From Vibrio coralliirubri (GTDB lineage Bacteria; Pseudomonadota; Gammaproteobacteria; Enterobacterales; Vibrionaceae), in contig NZ_AP025471.1 of the NCBI RefSeq assembly GCF_024347375.1, positions 1,240,001 to 1,304,000 on the forward strand: a stretch of DNA of 64,000 nucleotides. Direction: 5' to 3'. Of this stretch, positions 35,051-44,968 are shown in pieces (within the stretch, counting starts at the first letter, position 1; each line of letters opens with the position of its first letter). The notes below the pieces were generated by a model that did not search any database, had not been told where the DNA came from, and saw only the letters and a list, made by a program, of their open reading frames with translations. The translations under genes were made by a program, and so were the position numbers.

Positions 35051-35530
35051 ATGAACAGACAAAACGGCTTCACTCTCTTAGAGCTCATCATCTCTGTATT
35101 AATTTTAGCGGTCGTTTCGGCGACAGCTATGGTCAAGTTCTTAGACGTTCAAGGAAGTGCTCGGGCGAGCAAAATACACGATGTGGCTGGTAACCTTCGC
35201 ACGGGTATCGATATGATCTACGCGAAGTCAGCAATTGCTGGCGTTGAGGATGAGTGCAACTATGTTGAAAAGACGGAGATTGAAACCTACTACGTCTGCC
35301 ACGGCTATCCAATCGCCTATGTTGATTCGCTAAGAAGACTGCTCAATATCGACGCAACAGAGCTTCATGTTATCAACAAAGAAGTAGACTCTGGCAGCAA
35401 TGCAGAAAGAGTAGCCGCCATCTCTTTCGACACCGAAAACTACACCTATTCGCCAGAAGGAGACTTTTGCCAGGTGCTTTATCAGCCAGAAAAAGAACCA
35501 CAAATCGTGGTGCTTGATGGTGCATGTTAA
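35051..35530 (+). CDS. Type IV prepilin-like protein
   Basis: 159 residues. It has a short positive leader and the prepilin peptidase site NGFTLLELIISVLILAVVSA (cleavage after Gly6, Glu at mature +5). The hydrophobic N-terminal helix and a globular C-terminus with Cys residues (DECNYV, YYVCHG, FCQV and a final DGAC) resemble MSHA-type pilins and minor pseudopilins. It stands alone with no pilus assembly genes, so it must use machinery encoded elsewhere. Confidence 0.82.
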   Translation: MNRQNGFTLLELIISVLILAVVSATAMVKFLDVQGSARASKIHDVAGNLRTGIDMIYAKSAIAGVEDECNYVEKTEIETYYVCHGYPIAYVDSLRRLLNIDATELHVINKEVDSGSNAERVAAISFDTENYTYSPEGDFCQVLYQPEKEPQIVVLDGAC

Positions 35531-36371
35531 ATACTCAACGATTGCACGCTTTCTATAGTTAACACAAAGCCACCGCAACAGATCTTTGAATATCATGTGG
35601 TTACGCTAATAGTTGCTCAAAAATAACACTAATTGATCTAACTTGTTGCTGATTACACTTTTAGGCAGTGCTCATGGTATAACACCAACCTCATTTATAT
35701 CTTATTTTCATCACTAGCCGATGGATATTTACATGGGTACACGTTTGATACATATGTCAATAATAATCCTATTAAAATCCTTTAATCAACGCCTCATGAT
35801 AAACATCATACTTTCCCTATTTTAAATATCCCACCTTAAAGCTTCATCATTTAAAATATGTAACAGAATAAATCAAAGTCAATTATTCAACAAATATAAT
35901 CAATTCTATCATTGACCAATTTAATTTAATTTAATTACCAAACCAATAAGAAAATTAAATTATATTAATATCACATAAATTGACATAATTTAATTTTATC
36001 CTGAAAAATTCTGATAAATCTGACATATCGATAAGCTGAATGAATACCACCAGAAGCTACGTTAGAAACCTCTAAATCCAGTCGCTAAACCTACCGCGTA
36101 GAAGCTGTGAAATGGATAAATACCAAAACAAATGGATAAATCCCCTTTACCCCTTGTAAATCATTGGCTTTCATTTATAAATTCAACTTTTGGGTGAACA
36201 TCTCCATAACCTTTCATTAAAGCCCAAATTCTGCGATTAGTATCAACATCTTGAGAGAAAATGGTGACATTTTGGTTATATTATTTAGATCGAACTCTTG
36301 TGTTGAATGAAAATCCCAGCCATCACATATCCATCACACAAATATAATAACTATCGCTTAGGAGTTGAGCT
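35531..36371. other. 840-bp AT-rich gap upstream of the broken wHTH-EAL gene
   Basis: Very AT-rich, with short TTTAA runs near 35923-35936. No supported gene, RNA or terminator. Such composition often attracts H-NS; it may be a silenced regulatory region for the downstream gene. Confidence 0.5.
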
Positions 36372-36843
36372 ATGCACTGTTCTTTCAATATAAATAACAA
36401 TAATGAGAGCTTGCAACTAATCTACAATCAAGAAAAAATATACATAAAAAGAAACAGTAATAAGATATCAGAGGAAACTCTTAATAGTAAAGAGAGTTTT
36501 GTTTTCAAATACCTTATTGAACACTCGTCAATATCAAACCCTCAATCTGCACGAGATGTTGAAGAATCTTTTAAATTACATTTTGACGAAGAGTTTAGCT
36601 TATACGCGTTAAAAAACATTATTGCTTCTATAAGAAAGAAATATCGAAGCTTATGCAAAAAAGCGAAGGTTGATAATAATAGCGAACTTATCTCTAACCT
36701 TTATAAGGTAGGTTACTTTATCGATCTCGATAAAAGCTCAACCAACCGTATCGCACCAAAGTACGACATCAACCAGTTCAAGCCCAGCCAGATCGAGATG
36801 CTGAAACTGATGTTCAACACCTATCATCGAGAGCTGATCAAGG

Positions 36844-37897
36844 GGCTTTGTTGCGTAATTAAATTTAGAGATAGAGCCAACCCGTTTCGCTTGTTTCTTA
36901 GTCAATACGACAAGTTTCAGGCATACCTAACCCAGTAAGCTTGTTCAACGCTTTTATCATCGCGTAAGTTTCACCCACCTGGGCATTGTAATTTCTTAAG
37001 CTCAGTTTCCCTCCTAGCAACTGTTTAACTCGATACATCGCTGTTTCTGAGAGTGAACGTTTGTGGTATCCATACCGCTCTTTCCAATACTTATTTGAGT
37101 CGTATAATTTCTGGCAACCCACGGCGAAATTTCGAGGGTGACCACGCTCCCAGAAGGCAGCCCCTTCTCTTGGGGGAATAAGCGCAATAGCTCCCTTAAT
37201 CTTAATAGCAGCGTGACACGCTCTCGTGTCGTAAGCGCCATCACCAGACACCTCAAGGATACTTCGGCGTGTTTGTTTCAGTAAGTTCGGGAGTACTTCT
37301 CCATCTGTAACCGTCGATAAACTTAGCTCGGCGGCAATGATCTCATGAGTGTTGGTATCGACTGCAATATGCAGCTTTCGCCAGACTCTACGCTTGCCAT
37401 CCGTCCCATGTTTTTTGACTTTCCATTCACCTTCGCCATAAACCTTAAGGCCAGTAGCATCAATGGCTAGGTGCTGTATCGCTCCTCTCGTTTTAGTCTT
37501 AAATGAAACCTCAACTTGCTTGGCTCTACGACTGATGCAGGTGTAATGCGGACAACTTAACGGTACATGGGCTAACCTAAATATCGAGTCGATAAATCCT
37601 TGCAGCGCTCTCAATGGCATAGAAAAAACTCGTTTGACCATGAGTGCTGTCGTGATAGCTAAATCACTGAACCGACGCGGCCTACCGCGCTTATTCTGTT
37701 TGCTTTGCGCCCATCCGCTTATTGCTTCTTCATCAATCCAAAAAGTCAGAGAACCACGGTTAATGAGTGATCGGTTGTATTGCTTCCAGTTGGTTGTTTT
37801 ATAACGAGGCTTAGGCATAGGACTACGAGATAGAGTGGAGGTAGCTGATCAGATCGTAGGTTCTTGATTTAGTTCCATTGAATTACGCAACAAAGCC
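36844..37897 (-). mobile_element. IS5-family (IS903 group) insertion sequence, 1054 bp
   Basis: Ends are inverted repeats GGCTTTGTTGCGTAATT (17 bp perfect). A perfect 9-bp target duplication TGATCAAGG flanks it (36835-36843, 37898-37906), as expected for IS903. It carries a single intact transposase gene and interrupts the wHTH-EAL gene. Confidence 0.96.
36898..37818 (-). CDS. IS903-type transposase
   Basis: 306 residues, strongly like the IS903 transposase: TNWKQYNRSLINRGSLTFW, GRPRRFSDLAITTALMVKRV, LRALQGFIDSIF and HLAIDATGLKVYGEGEWKVK (first D). Also visible are VSGDGAYDTR (second D), GYHKRSLSETAMYRVKQLLG (E region) and the end NKLTGLGMPETCRI. Full length for the family, so probably active. 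Confidence 0.96.
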   Translation of the reverse strand: MPKPRYKTTNWKQYNRSLINRGSLTFWIDEEAISGWAQSKQNKRGRPRRFSDLAITTALMVKRVFSMPLRALQGFIDSIFRLAHVPLSCPHYTCISRRAKQVEVSFKTKTRGAIQHLAIDATGLKVYGEGEWKVKKHGTDGKRRVWRKLHIAVDTNTHEIIAAELSLSTVTDGEVLPNLLKQTRRSILEVSGDGAYDTRACHAAIKIKGAIALIPPREGAAFWERGHPRNFAVGCQKLYDSNKYWKERYGYHKRSLSETAMYRVKQLLGGKLSLRNYNAQVGETYAMIKALNKLTGLGMPETCRID

Positions 37898-39205
37898 TGA
37901 TCAAGGCTCTGATAGCCGTGTTCACCATCTCTTCCTTTTTCCTATTCGTTGTCTACTTTTTCCAAATCCTTTATACGACGAAGATTGCGAATGAATACAG
38001 TGAGAACACCAAACATATAGCAGCAGAACTCATGGACTACGGTTGCGATAGCCACGGGGCTGTGCACTCGCTAAGGCACTCGCTCAACCTTGATTCTGTC
38101 GTCATGACCACACCTTATGGCTCATGCTATATCTCTAAAACACGCTCTAAGATGATAGAGCTCGATCAGGTAGACGACTTCTACGATAGCGCTGATTTTG
38201 CCTATTCACGCTTCATAGATACCGAACACGACATCGAGATGATTGTTCGAATATCTAAACGCTCTATCGAAGCTCGATACAAGAACTCACTATTGCCTCT
38301 GTTAGTCGATTCTATCTCCATCCAGAAGAATGGTTACTACATCCTAAACCTTGGCGAAGAAAGTAAATCTATCTATCAAACATCCCTGCCAACCGGTGCG
38401 ACCATCACCTTCTACAGTGACGACATTGTTGCGCTGTGGATTGCGCTTTCTCTGATACTCGCCACCCTGCTTTATCGCTCCTATATTCTGGGCTTTGTGA
38501 TCTACCTGTTTCGTTGGAAACACATCTCCTTTGAAGAAGAGCCGATCATCAACACCGAAGATAACAGCGTTCTCTACTACGAGTTATTATCTCGTGTGCG
38601 TAACGTCGGTGTCTTAAGCTTCATCAACACCATGAGACGCACCAATTTACTCACCTTTCATACCATCTTGCTCATCGAGACAGTCAGAAAAGCGAAGTTA
38701 AACAACAGCCATGAGATCTATGGTGTCAACGTGTGCCCGAGCGCTTTGGTAGGGTCGAACTTCGCAAGGCTCAGAGAGCATTTAGCCGCGATGGAAGCGA
38801 ATGAGTTTGTCGTCGAGATTACTGAATATTCGAATATTGGCTATGGATGTGAGGTTATCGATAACATTAAGGATATCAAAAAGCTTGGTATCACCATCGC
38901 TCTAGATGACTTCGGTACGGGCAATAACAACATCGAAATCATCAATGTCATCTCTCCTACCTATCTAAAACTGGATCGCTGCTTTGTTAAAGATATCGAG
39001 TCAGGAGAGCACCATCAGGGTGTATTGCTTAATATCTCGGAGATTGGACGCCTATCAAATATCACAATGATTTATGAAGGTGTCGAGACGCGTAGGCAGC
39101 AATATATCTTGTGTCAGTTAGGCTATAACTTACATCAAGGTTACCTGTATAGCAGGCCTCAAAGTACAACCGACGCATAGCCTAGCCAATATCACATCCT
39201 GTGGT

Positions 39206-41785
39206 TCAAGCAACTGCGTGCTCTGCTGAGTCAAGTGGATGTGGTGTAGGGCGAATGGTCGCTCTCACACAAGCTTCTGGCTCCACTGGAAAGTAGGCGT
39301 CAATCAACCCTTGGGCAGAAAGCGGCTTATCAAAGTAATAACCTTGTAGTAAATCACAATGGTATTGCTGTAACTTCGCCATCTGTTCTGGGGTTTCTAC
39401 CCCTTCAGCCACAACCTTCATCTGGCAAGATGCACCAATATCAATAATGGCTTTCACCAAGGTTTCACTGTGTTGGCTGGAATTCAGTTTGCCAATGAAA
39501 GAGCGGTCTATCTTTATCTCGGTGATCGGCAAAGTATTTAGGTAATTCAGTGATGAAAAGCCTGTACCAAAGTCATCGAGTGAGATGCCAAATCCATATT
39601 CTCTTAGCCTTTTCAATATTGGCTCGACAATATGCAGGTCTTTGATGAGGATGTTTTCGGTCAGTTCTAACGTCACTCGGCAAGGGTCGATGCCGACTTC
39701 TTCAATGAGGCGGATGACTTTATCGTCGAACCCTAGCTCAAACACTTGTTTAGGTGACACGTTCACGGAAACACAGACCGCCTCAGGACCGTTTGGCATC
39801 AAACGTAAGGTATCTTCACACGCTTTCCTTAATACAAACTCACCAATCTCATGAATCTTGCCGATTCGCTCTGCTGCGGGAATAAAATCCAACGGAGACA
39901 CAAAGCCAAGCAAGCTATTATGCCAACGACATAGCGCTTCAACGCCTTTTAGCTGCTCGGTATGGGAATCCACTTGAGGTTGGTAAAGCACACTGAACTC
40001 GCCCTTCTCTAATGCAGTTTTGAGCTGTTCTTCGACTGAAAATCCGTACTTCACTTTCTGATTGATCACATCGTCATAGAAAATCGCATCGCCTTTATTC
40101 AGCTCCTTGGCCTTGTACAACACAATATCGGCTTTGGTTAGCAGTTCCTCTACCTCTGTTCCATCATAGGGATACATCGACACGCCAGCCGAGCATTGTG
40201 TCGAGACCGAAGCACCATGAATATTAAATAAGGGTTTGAAGACATCTTGGATTTGTTGGACTTTCTGCTCCGCTTCCACAAGGTCGTGAATACCCGGTAG
40301 GCAGAAGACGAACTCATCGCCTCCGAAACGTGAAACAATATCGTTAGCCCCTAAAATTCGCTCAAATCGCAAACCTATCTGTTTAAGGAGTTCATCTCCA
40401 CTCGCATGGCCATATTGGTCATTGATGCGTTTAAAGTTATCTAAGTCAACGAACACCAACGCCACCAATTTGCCTTCCAATTTCGAATGAGCGATAGCTC
40501 GACTCACTTGCAGTTCAAGCTCAGAGCGATTAGGGAGTGCGGTCAGTGAGTCGTGTCTTGCCATATGTTGTAGACGGCGACGGCTATTTTGGATTCGATT
40601 GAAGTCGTCAGAAATCCTCTGCTCCATTTGATCAAAGCGCAGTGATACCCTTCGACTAACCAGAGCGCTGATAAAAATACAGAGTAAGGTCGCCAGCACA
40701 CTTAATATAAGAATCAGTCCAAACTCATTACGTGAGTCCAAGAGTAGCTGGTTTTTTCTGTGTTCAATGGAAGCATTAATATTGTTCAAGTACACGCCTG
40801 TACCCACTATCCAATCCCAATCTCCGACCTTTTTTACGTAGCTACTCTTAGGTCCAATGAAACCTTGTTTATCAACGGTGATGTAGTCAACAAACCCACC
40901 CGACTCAGCCTGTGCTAACACGTCTTGCTTGAAGTTGTTTCCAAGGTCGTCGTAAACATTAAGATCTTGCCCGGTATGAATTTGGTGGGCGTGAAGTAGG
41001 CTGTCACCATTCTGTTCAAAAACGAACAAGTATCCATTATCACCGACCGTTACCTTCGACAATATCTCAAGAATTCTTTGGTAACTGACTCGTTTAACAT
41101 CATCGAGAGAAATGCCAGTACCGAAATACCAATCAAAGGGTTCGAACCGACGAATGTAGCTGAGTTTTTCGAAGTGCGTATTGTCGATGTGTGGCTTTTC
41201 AAAATCTTGTCCATCAAAGCCAGGGCGAGGCACAAAATAGCGGGAATAAGCCCCATTATTCTGTTTAAGAAGCGCTATTTGTTGTTTGATGACCGCCACA
41301 CCACGGCTATCAGTCGTTTCAAGTTGATTGGTATTTTCTAACTCAGGAGCGCGAGGATGAACCAGCACTGTGCCCTGCATATCGTAGGCGTAAATATAGT
41401 CTTTTTTGTCCGCGTAGCTCAGCTTTCTGATCTCGTTAAGAATGAGTAATTTAAGCTCTTCTTCCGGCAGGTGTTGATTCGAGGAGTAGATATTCTGTGC
41501 GGCGGTATAGGCTCTATCTAACCGACGAGTAATACGCTTTTTCACCTCGATTTCGACAAGACGTTGAGTGTGCTTTATCTGTTGCGACACTTGCAGAACT
41601 TGCGTCTCAATAGAGTCCTTTTGGGCGGAGATGTAGTCTGTTCTGATGAGGTCTACCAATGCCTTGACCTTCTGGTCTACGCTCGTAAACATCGCCACGT
41701 TCAAGACGATTGCAGAAAAGATGATGATGGTGATCGGCAAATACTTAGTAAACCAGACCAACTTTTTATCATTAATGTGCAACAT
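39206..41785 (-). CDS. Membrane dCache-GGDEF-EAL cyclic-di-GMP protein
   Basis: 859 residues. Membrane helices at about 13-33 and 354-376 bracket a large periplasmic double-Cache sensor (KDYIYAYDMQGTVLVHP, DWYFGTGISLDDV; second lobe GDNGYLFVFEQNGDSLLHAH, DWDWIVGTGVYLNNI). Then GGDEF (FVDLDNFKRINDQYGHASGD, VSRFGGDEFVFCLPG) and EAL (GVEALCRWHN, SVNVSPKQV, LELTENILI, LDDFGTGFSSL, IKIDRSFI, VAEGVETPEQ). Both catalytic motifs are intact; the I-site reads GAND. It is convergent with the broken EAL gene and 25 bp from its end. Confidence 0.92.
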   Translation of the reverse strand: MLHINDKKLVWFTKYLPITIIIFSAIVLNVAMFTSVDQKVKALVDLIRTDYISAQKDSIETQVLQVSQQIKHTQRLVEIEVKKRITRRLDRAYTAAQNIYSSNQHLPEEELKLLILNEIRKLSYADKKDYIYAYDMQGTVLVHPRAPELENTNQLETTDSRGVAVIKQQIALLKQNNGAYSRYFVPRPGFDGQDFEKPHIDNTHFEKLSYIRRFEPFDWYFGTGISLDDVKRVSYQRILEILSKVTVGDNGYLFVFEQNGDSLLHAHQIHTGQDLNVYDDLGNNFKQDVLAQAESGGFVDYITVDKQGFIGPKSSYVKKVGDWDWIVGTGVYLNNINASIEHRKNQLLLDSRNEFGLILILSVLATLLCIFISALVSRRVSLRFDQMEQRISDDFNRIQNSRRRLQHMARHDSLTALPNRSELELQVSRAIAHSKLEGKLVALVFVDLDNFKRINDQYGHASGDELLKQIGLRFERILGANDIVSRFGGDEFVFCLPGIHDLVEAEQKVQQIQDVFKPLFNIHGASVSTQCSAGVSMYPYDGTEVEELLTKADIVLYKAKELNKGDAIFYDDVINQKVKYGFSVEEQLKTALEKGEFSVLYQPQVDSHTEQLKGVEALCRWHNSLLGFVSPLDFIPAAERIGKIHEIGEFVLRKACEDTLRLMPNGPEAVCVSVNVSPKQVFELGFDDKVIRLIEEVGIDPCRVTLELTENILIKDLHIVEPILKRLREYGFGISLDDFGTGFSSLNYLNTLPITEIKIDRSFIGKLNSSQHSETLVKAIIDIGASCQMKVVAEGVETPEQMAKLQQYHCDLLQGYYFDKPLSAQGLIDAYFPVEPEACVRATIRPTPHPLDSAEHAVA

Positions 41786-41907
41786 ACAAACTCAACACTA
41801 CAGAACAGTATTCCATATAATCTCATTATTTTACTGAACATCCAACCATAAAAGTTAACATTCAGATAATTTATAGAAAAAGCTTGTCTATCTTGTAAAA
41901 AAGGTTA

Positions 41908-41929
41908 GTGTTATACACATGTATATCAC
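41908..41929. promoter_or_regulatory. Operator-like palindrome upstream of the GntR/ABC operon
   Basis: GTGTTATACA and TGTATATCAC match 9 of 10 around a CA centre. It lies 16 bp before the regulator start, so autorepression by the YtrA-type regulator is likely. Confidence 0.65.
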
Positions 41930-41944
41930 CATGCAGTTTTAATT

Positions 41945-42316
41945 ATGACCGAATGGAAAGACGACCAGCCGATCTTTAGGCAGCTTGCCGCCAAGATCAG
42001 TGACCAAATTCTTCAGGGTGTTTGGCTAGAGCTACAAGCACTGCCCTCTGTACGTGCGGTTGCCGCCGATCTCAAGATCAACCACCTTACTGTCATGAAA
42101 AGCTACCAGTTACTGGTGGATGAAGGCTTGGTAGAGAAAAAACGCGGCCAAGGCATGTATGTGGCCGAAGGGGCACTTCAAAAATTGAAAGAGTCTGCAC
42201 ACCAATCATTCATCAACACACAAATCCCAGCCATCGCTGAGACGCTAAGCATCATTGATATGAGTGTCGAAGAACTCGTGAAACAGCTAGCACAACATAT
42301 AAAGGACAAGTCATGA
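41945..42316 (+). CDS. GntR-family regulator, YtrA type
   Basis: 123 residues: a GntR winged helix (QPIFRQLAAKISDQILQGVW, LPSVRAVAADLKINHLTVMK, LLVDEGLVEKKRGQGMYVA) plus the short helical tail that defines the YtrA subgroup. These proteins usually repress their own operon with an ABC transporter. A near-perfect palindrome lies just upstream, and the stop overlaps the next start by four bases. Confidence 0.9.
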   Translation: MTEWKDDQPIFRQLAAKISDQILQGVWLELQALPSVRAVAADLKINHLTVMKSYQLLVDEGLVEKKRGQGMYVAEGALQKLKESAHQSFINTQIPAIAETLSIIDMSVEELVKQLAQHIKDKS

Positions 42317-43167
42317 GTACTTTACTTTCCGTGAAAAACGTAACCAAAACCTATTCAAATCAAGTGGGTGTCGAGAACATCAGCTTTGAGTTAAAACCGG
42401 GGCAAGTACTTGGTCTGCTCGGCCACAATGGTGCGGGTAAATCGACGCTGATCAAATCACTGCTTGGCGGACACAGCTATCAAGGTGAGATAGAGGTTAA
42501 TGGCTACCACCCTATCCACCAGCATGCAGAACTCATGCTGCACTTGTCGTACATCTCAGACGTTAACGTGTTACCCGAGTGGATGACCGTTAAACAACTG
42601 CTCCGATATACCCAAGGTGTACACCCTAGCTTCAATAAACAAAAAGCTGAGCAGACATTAAGCAGCACCAACATCAAGATCTCCTCGACTATCAAGCAAC
42701 TTTCTAAGGGAATGAAGGTACAACTTCACCTTGCGATCATCATCGCGACTGACACCCAAGTGTTGATCTTAGATGAGCCTACACTTGGCCTAGATTTACT
42801 GTACCGCGATACTTTTTATCGCCACCTACTCGAGTGGTTCCACGACGGCGAACGCGCCATGATCATTGCAAGCCATGAGGTTTCAGAGATTGAACACCTA
42901 TTAACGGATGTGCTTATTTTAAAACAAGGCCATTGTGTGCTGCAAAAGAGCATGGAAGACATCGAAAACGACTATTTCATTATCGAAGTCGCAAATAACC
43001 ATTCAAGCGAGATACAGAAACTCAACCCACTGACCTCGCAATCAGGCCTGGGCACCACCAAGTGGTTGTTGGAAGGTCAGTACAAAGCGCAGGTTGAATC
43101 ACTGGGTAACATCTATAACGTTGGTCTCGCAGATCTATTCCTTGCAACACAGACGGAGAAGGCATAA
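42313..43167 (+). CDS. ABC transporter ATP-binding protein
   Basis: 284 residues with Walker A GLLGHNGAGKSTLIK, signature-region QLSKGMKVQLHLAI (LSKGM in place of LSGGQ), Walker B VLILDEPTLGLD and the H-loop region ASHEVSEIEH. It powers the membrane protein encoded next, with which it overlaps by one base. The YtrB-like context suggests export or cell-envelope stress; the substrate is unknown. Confidence 0.9.
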   Translation: MSTLLSVKNVTKTYSNQVGVENISFELKPGQVLGLLGHNGAGKSTLIKSLLGGHSYQGEIEVNGYHPIHQHAELMLHLSYISDVNVLPEWMTVKQLLRYTQGVHPSFNKQKAEQTLSSTNIKISSTIKQLSKGMKVQLHLAIIIATDTQVLILDEPTLGLDLLYRDTFYRHLLEWFHDGERAMIIASHEVSEIEHLLTDVLILKQGHCVLQKSMEDIENDYFIIEVANNHSSEIQKLNPLTSQSGLGTTKWLLEGQYKAQVESLGNIYNVGLADLFLATQTEKA

Positions 43168-44024
43168 TGCATCCAAGTTTTTACATGCTAGAAAAAGAAC
43201 TCATCGAGCACAAAATTAACACTCGATTGCCTCTGTTTGTCGCGTTATGTGGTTTCTTACTGTTCGTTAGTCTGTTCTTTAATGGCGCAGCGCAGCATGA
43301 GTTTTTCTTCGAAATGCAAGTGAACGGCGACGTGAGCGACATCCACAGAGAGTTCGCACAAGACCTCAACTCAGTGATCTACTTTGGCGCGGGCCTTATT
43401 TCACTGATCCTGTCGACGCTTTACATCCCTAAAACGCTGCGTAAAGAGCGCCAAGAAGGCAGTTCGATGTTTTGGAGAAGTATGCCAGTATCTAACGCAA
43501 TGACTCACGGTGTGAAACTCGGCTTCGGTTTAGTGGTTATTCCGGCAATCTGTGCGTTGCTCGTGCTGTTCGCCGATTTCCTATTCTGGATATTGAACGT
43601 GTCTAGCGAGCAACAACTGGCGCTACTGGTTGAGCAGCAATCCCTAATGTACGTGCTGAGCAACTGGCTCGTATTCTTCGGGAGAATGTTGTTAGTTGCA
43701 CTGGTTTTACTACCACTGGCAACTGTGACCCTAGCGATTTCGCAGTTGGTGAACTCTCCATTGCTTGTCATTTTTATCTCAAGCTATGCGATTAAGTTCC
43801 TCTCTGTCGCTGTATTTGGGTTCTATGGCATCAACGATTTCCTATCTCTCATCGCATCACTGCCAATGAAGGTACTGACAGCAAGCAACCCATTCAGCGC
43901 AATTGCAGAAGCGCCGGTTTTATCGTTAAGTATTTACGTACTGATTGGCGTTGGCGGTTATCTGCTAAGCCTAAAGCTAAATAGAACTGACGATGTGAGC
44001 TTAAAGACACTGTTCCAACGCTAG
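43167..44024 (+). CDS. ABC transporter permease
   Basis: 285 residues with six hydrophobic helices and a long periplasmic loop after the first. ABC-2-like layout, including a cytoplasmic LRKERQEGSSMFWRSMPVS element that is typical of this group. It is the last gene of the three-gene operon. Its terminator is split by IS copy 2. Confidence 0.82.
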   Translation: MHPSFYMLEKELIEHKINTRLPLFVALCGFLLFVSLFFNGAAQHEFFFEMQVNGDVSDIHREFAQDLNSVIYFGAGLISLILSTLYIPKTLRKERQEGSSMFWRSMPVSNAMTHGVKLGFGLVVIPAICALLVLFADFLFWILNVSSEQQLALLVEQQSLMYVLSNWLVFFGRMLLVALVLLPLATVTLAISQLVNSPLLVIFISSYAIKFLSVAVFGFYGINDFLSLIASLPMKVLTASNPFSAIAEAPVLSLSIYVLIGVGGYLLSLKLNRTDDVSLKTLFQR

Positions 44025-44129
44025 AGTCTATCCTAAGCACGAGTCTTTATCGGGCAGTCACATCAGGTACCAAAATCTAAATCAAAGCTTCCAAGAAATG
44101 AAGTGACCCCGTAAAGTTGGACATTTCTG

Positions 44130-44915
44130 TTAAGCGGCTTTCAAGGCCTGAGTTCGATATTCTATCGGAGTCAGGCCTTTTAGTTTCACTTTTATACGTT
44201 TGGTATTGTAGTACTCGATGTATTCTTTAATCTGCTCTATCAGAGCATCTGCATCTTCAAAGCTTTGGTTGTGATACATCTCGGTTTTGAGTAAAGCAAA
44301 AAAGTTTTCAGCAACAGCATTATCCAAGCAGTTACCTTTTCTCGACATGCTTTGCGTTAACCCACTCTCCGCTACCTTTTTCTGATACTGTCGATGGCGA
44401 TATTGCCAACCTTGATCGCTATGTATAATTGGCTTTGAGTTGGGTTTAAGCGTTGATATAGCTTCCGTCAGCATATCTGTGACAAGCGGCAAGCAGGCAT
44501 TTTTGGCCACTCTATAAGCAACCACCTCCTGAGTAAACAAGTCGACAACGGGAGATAAGTATACTTTCTGCTCTTTGACTTTGAACTCCGTGACATCAGT
44601 TACCCACTTTTCATCGGGTTGAGTCGCACTAAAATCTCTTTCAAGAACGTTGGGAGCAGCTTTTCCTGACTCTCCTCGGTATGAACGATACTTTTTAATC
44701 CTGACCGTCGATTTAAGGTTGAGCTGAGCCATAAGCCTTTGAACCGTTTTGTGATTAAGCACGAACCCCTGATTCTTTAGTTCCAAGTGAATACGGCGGT
44801 AGCCGTATCGCCCCTTATGTTCATGATAAATTGACTTTATCAACCGCAGCTCACGTTCGTAGCTATTTTGGCGCTTGCTCGTTTGAGCCTGATAATAAAA
44901 GACACTTTTTGCCAA
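44130..44915 (-). CDS. IS150-type transposase OrfB (DDE catalytic part), copy 2
   Basis: 261 residues, identical to the copy 1 product, with the three catalytic acids in WVTDVTEFK, IIHSDQGWQY and NCLDNAVAENFFALL. As in copy 1 the frame is open upstream through the A8 run, so an OrfAB fusion by -1 frameshift is the likely product. Confidence 0.93.
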   Translation of the reverse strand: MAKSVFYYQAQTSKRQNSYERELRLIKSIYHEHKGRYGYRRIHLELKNQGFVLNHKTVQRLMAQLNLKSTVRIKKYRSYRGESGKAAPNVLERDFSATQPDEKWVTDVTEFKVKEQKVYLSPVVDLFTQEVVAYRVAKNACLPLVTDMLTEAISTLKPNSKPIIHSDQGWQYRHRQYQKKVAESGLTQSMSRKGNCLDNAVAENFFALLKTEMYHNQSFEDADALIEQIKEYIEYYNTKRIKVKLKGLTPIEYRTQALKAA

Positions 44916-44968
44916 CTGTAGAGTGTGCAGTAAGTGCTTTAATGGGTACTTGCCTTTAAGAGTTAGAG

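Larger units (their letters stand above)
36372..39180 (+). pseudogene. Winged-helix/membrane/EAL regulator gene split by an IS903-type element
   Basis: Removing the IS (36844-37897) and one 9-bp target copy rejoins the frame exactly, giving 581 codons. The N-terminus is a ToxR/OmpR-type winged helix (LNSKESFVFKYLIEH, LYALKNIIASIRKKYRSL, ISNLYKVGYFIDL). The restored junction reads HRELIKALIAVFTISSFFLF, a membrane helix. A ~150-residue periplasmic part with two Cys follows, then a second helix and an EAL domain (YYELLSRVRN, GVNVCPSAL, VEITEYSN, LDDFGTGNNN, YLKLDRCFV, IYEGVET). EAL is changed to ELL but catalytic residues remain. The EAL half could still be made from 37918. Confidence 0.9.

Noticed and set aside
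35733..35827. A 31-codon hydrophobic ORF (begins MGTRLIHMSIII) in the AT-rich gap
   Set aside because: No ribosome site and composition explains a chance hydrophobic frame in AT-rich DNA.
36372..36938. The 188-residue ORF taken as an intact small regulator
   Set aside because: Its last ~31 residues come from inside the IS; the real gene continues after it.
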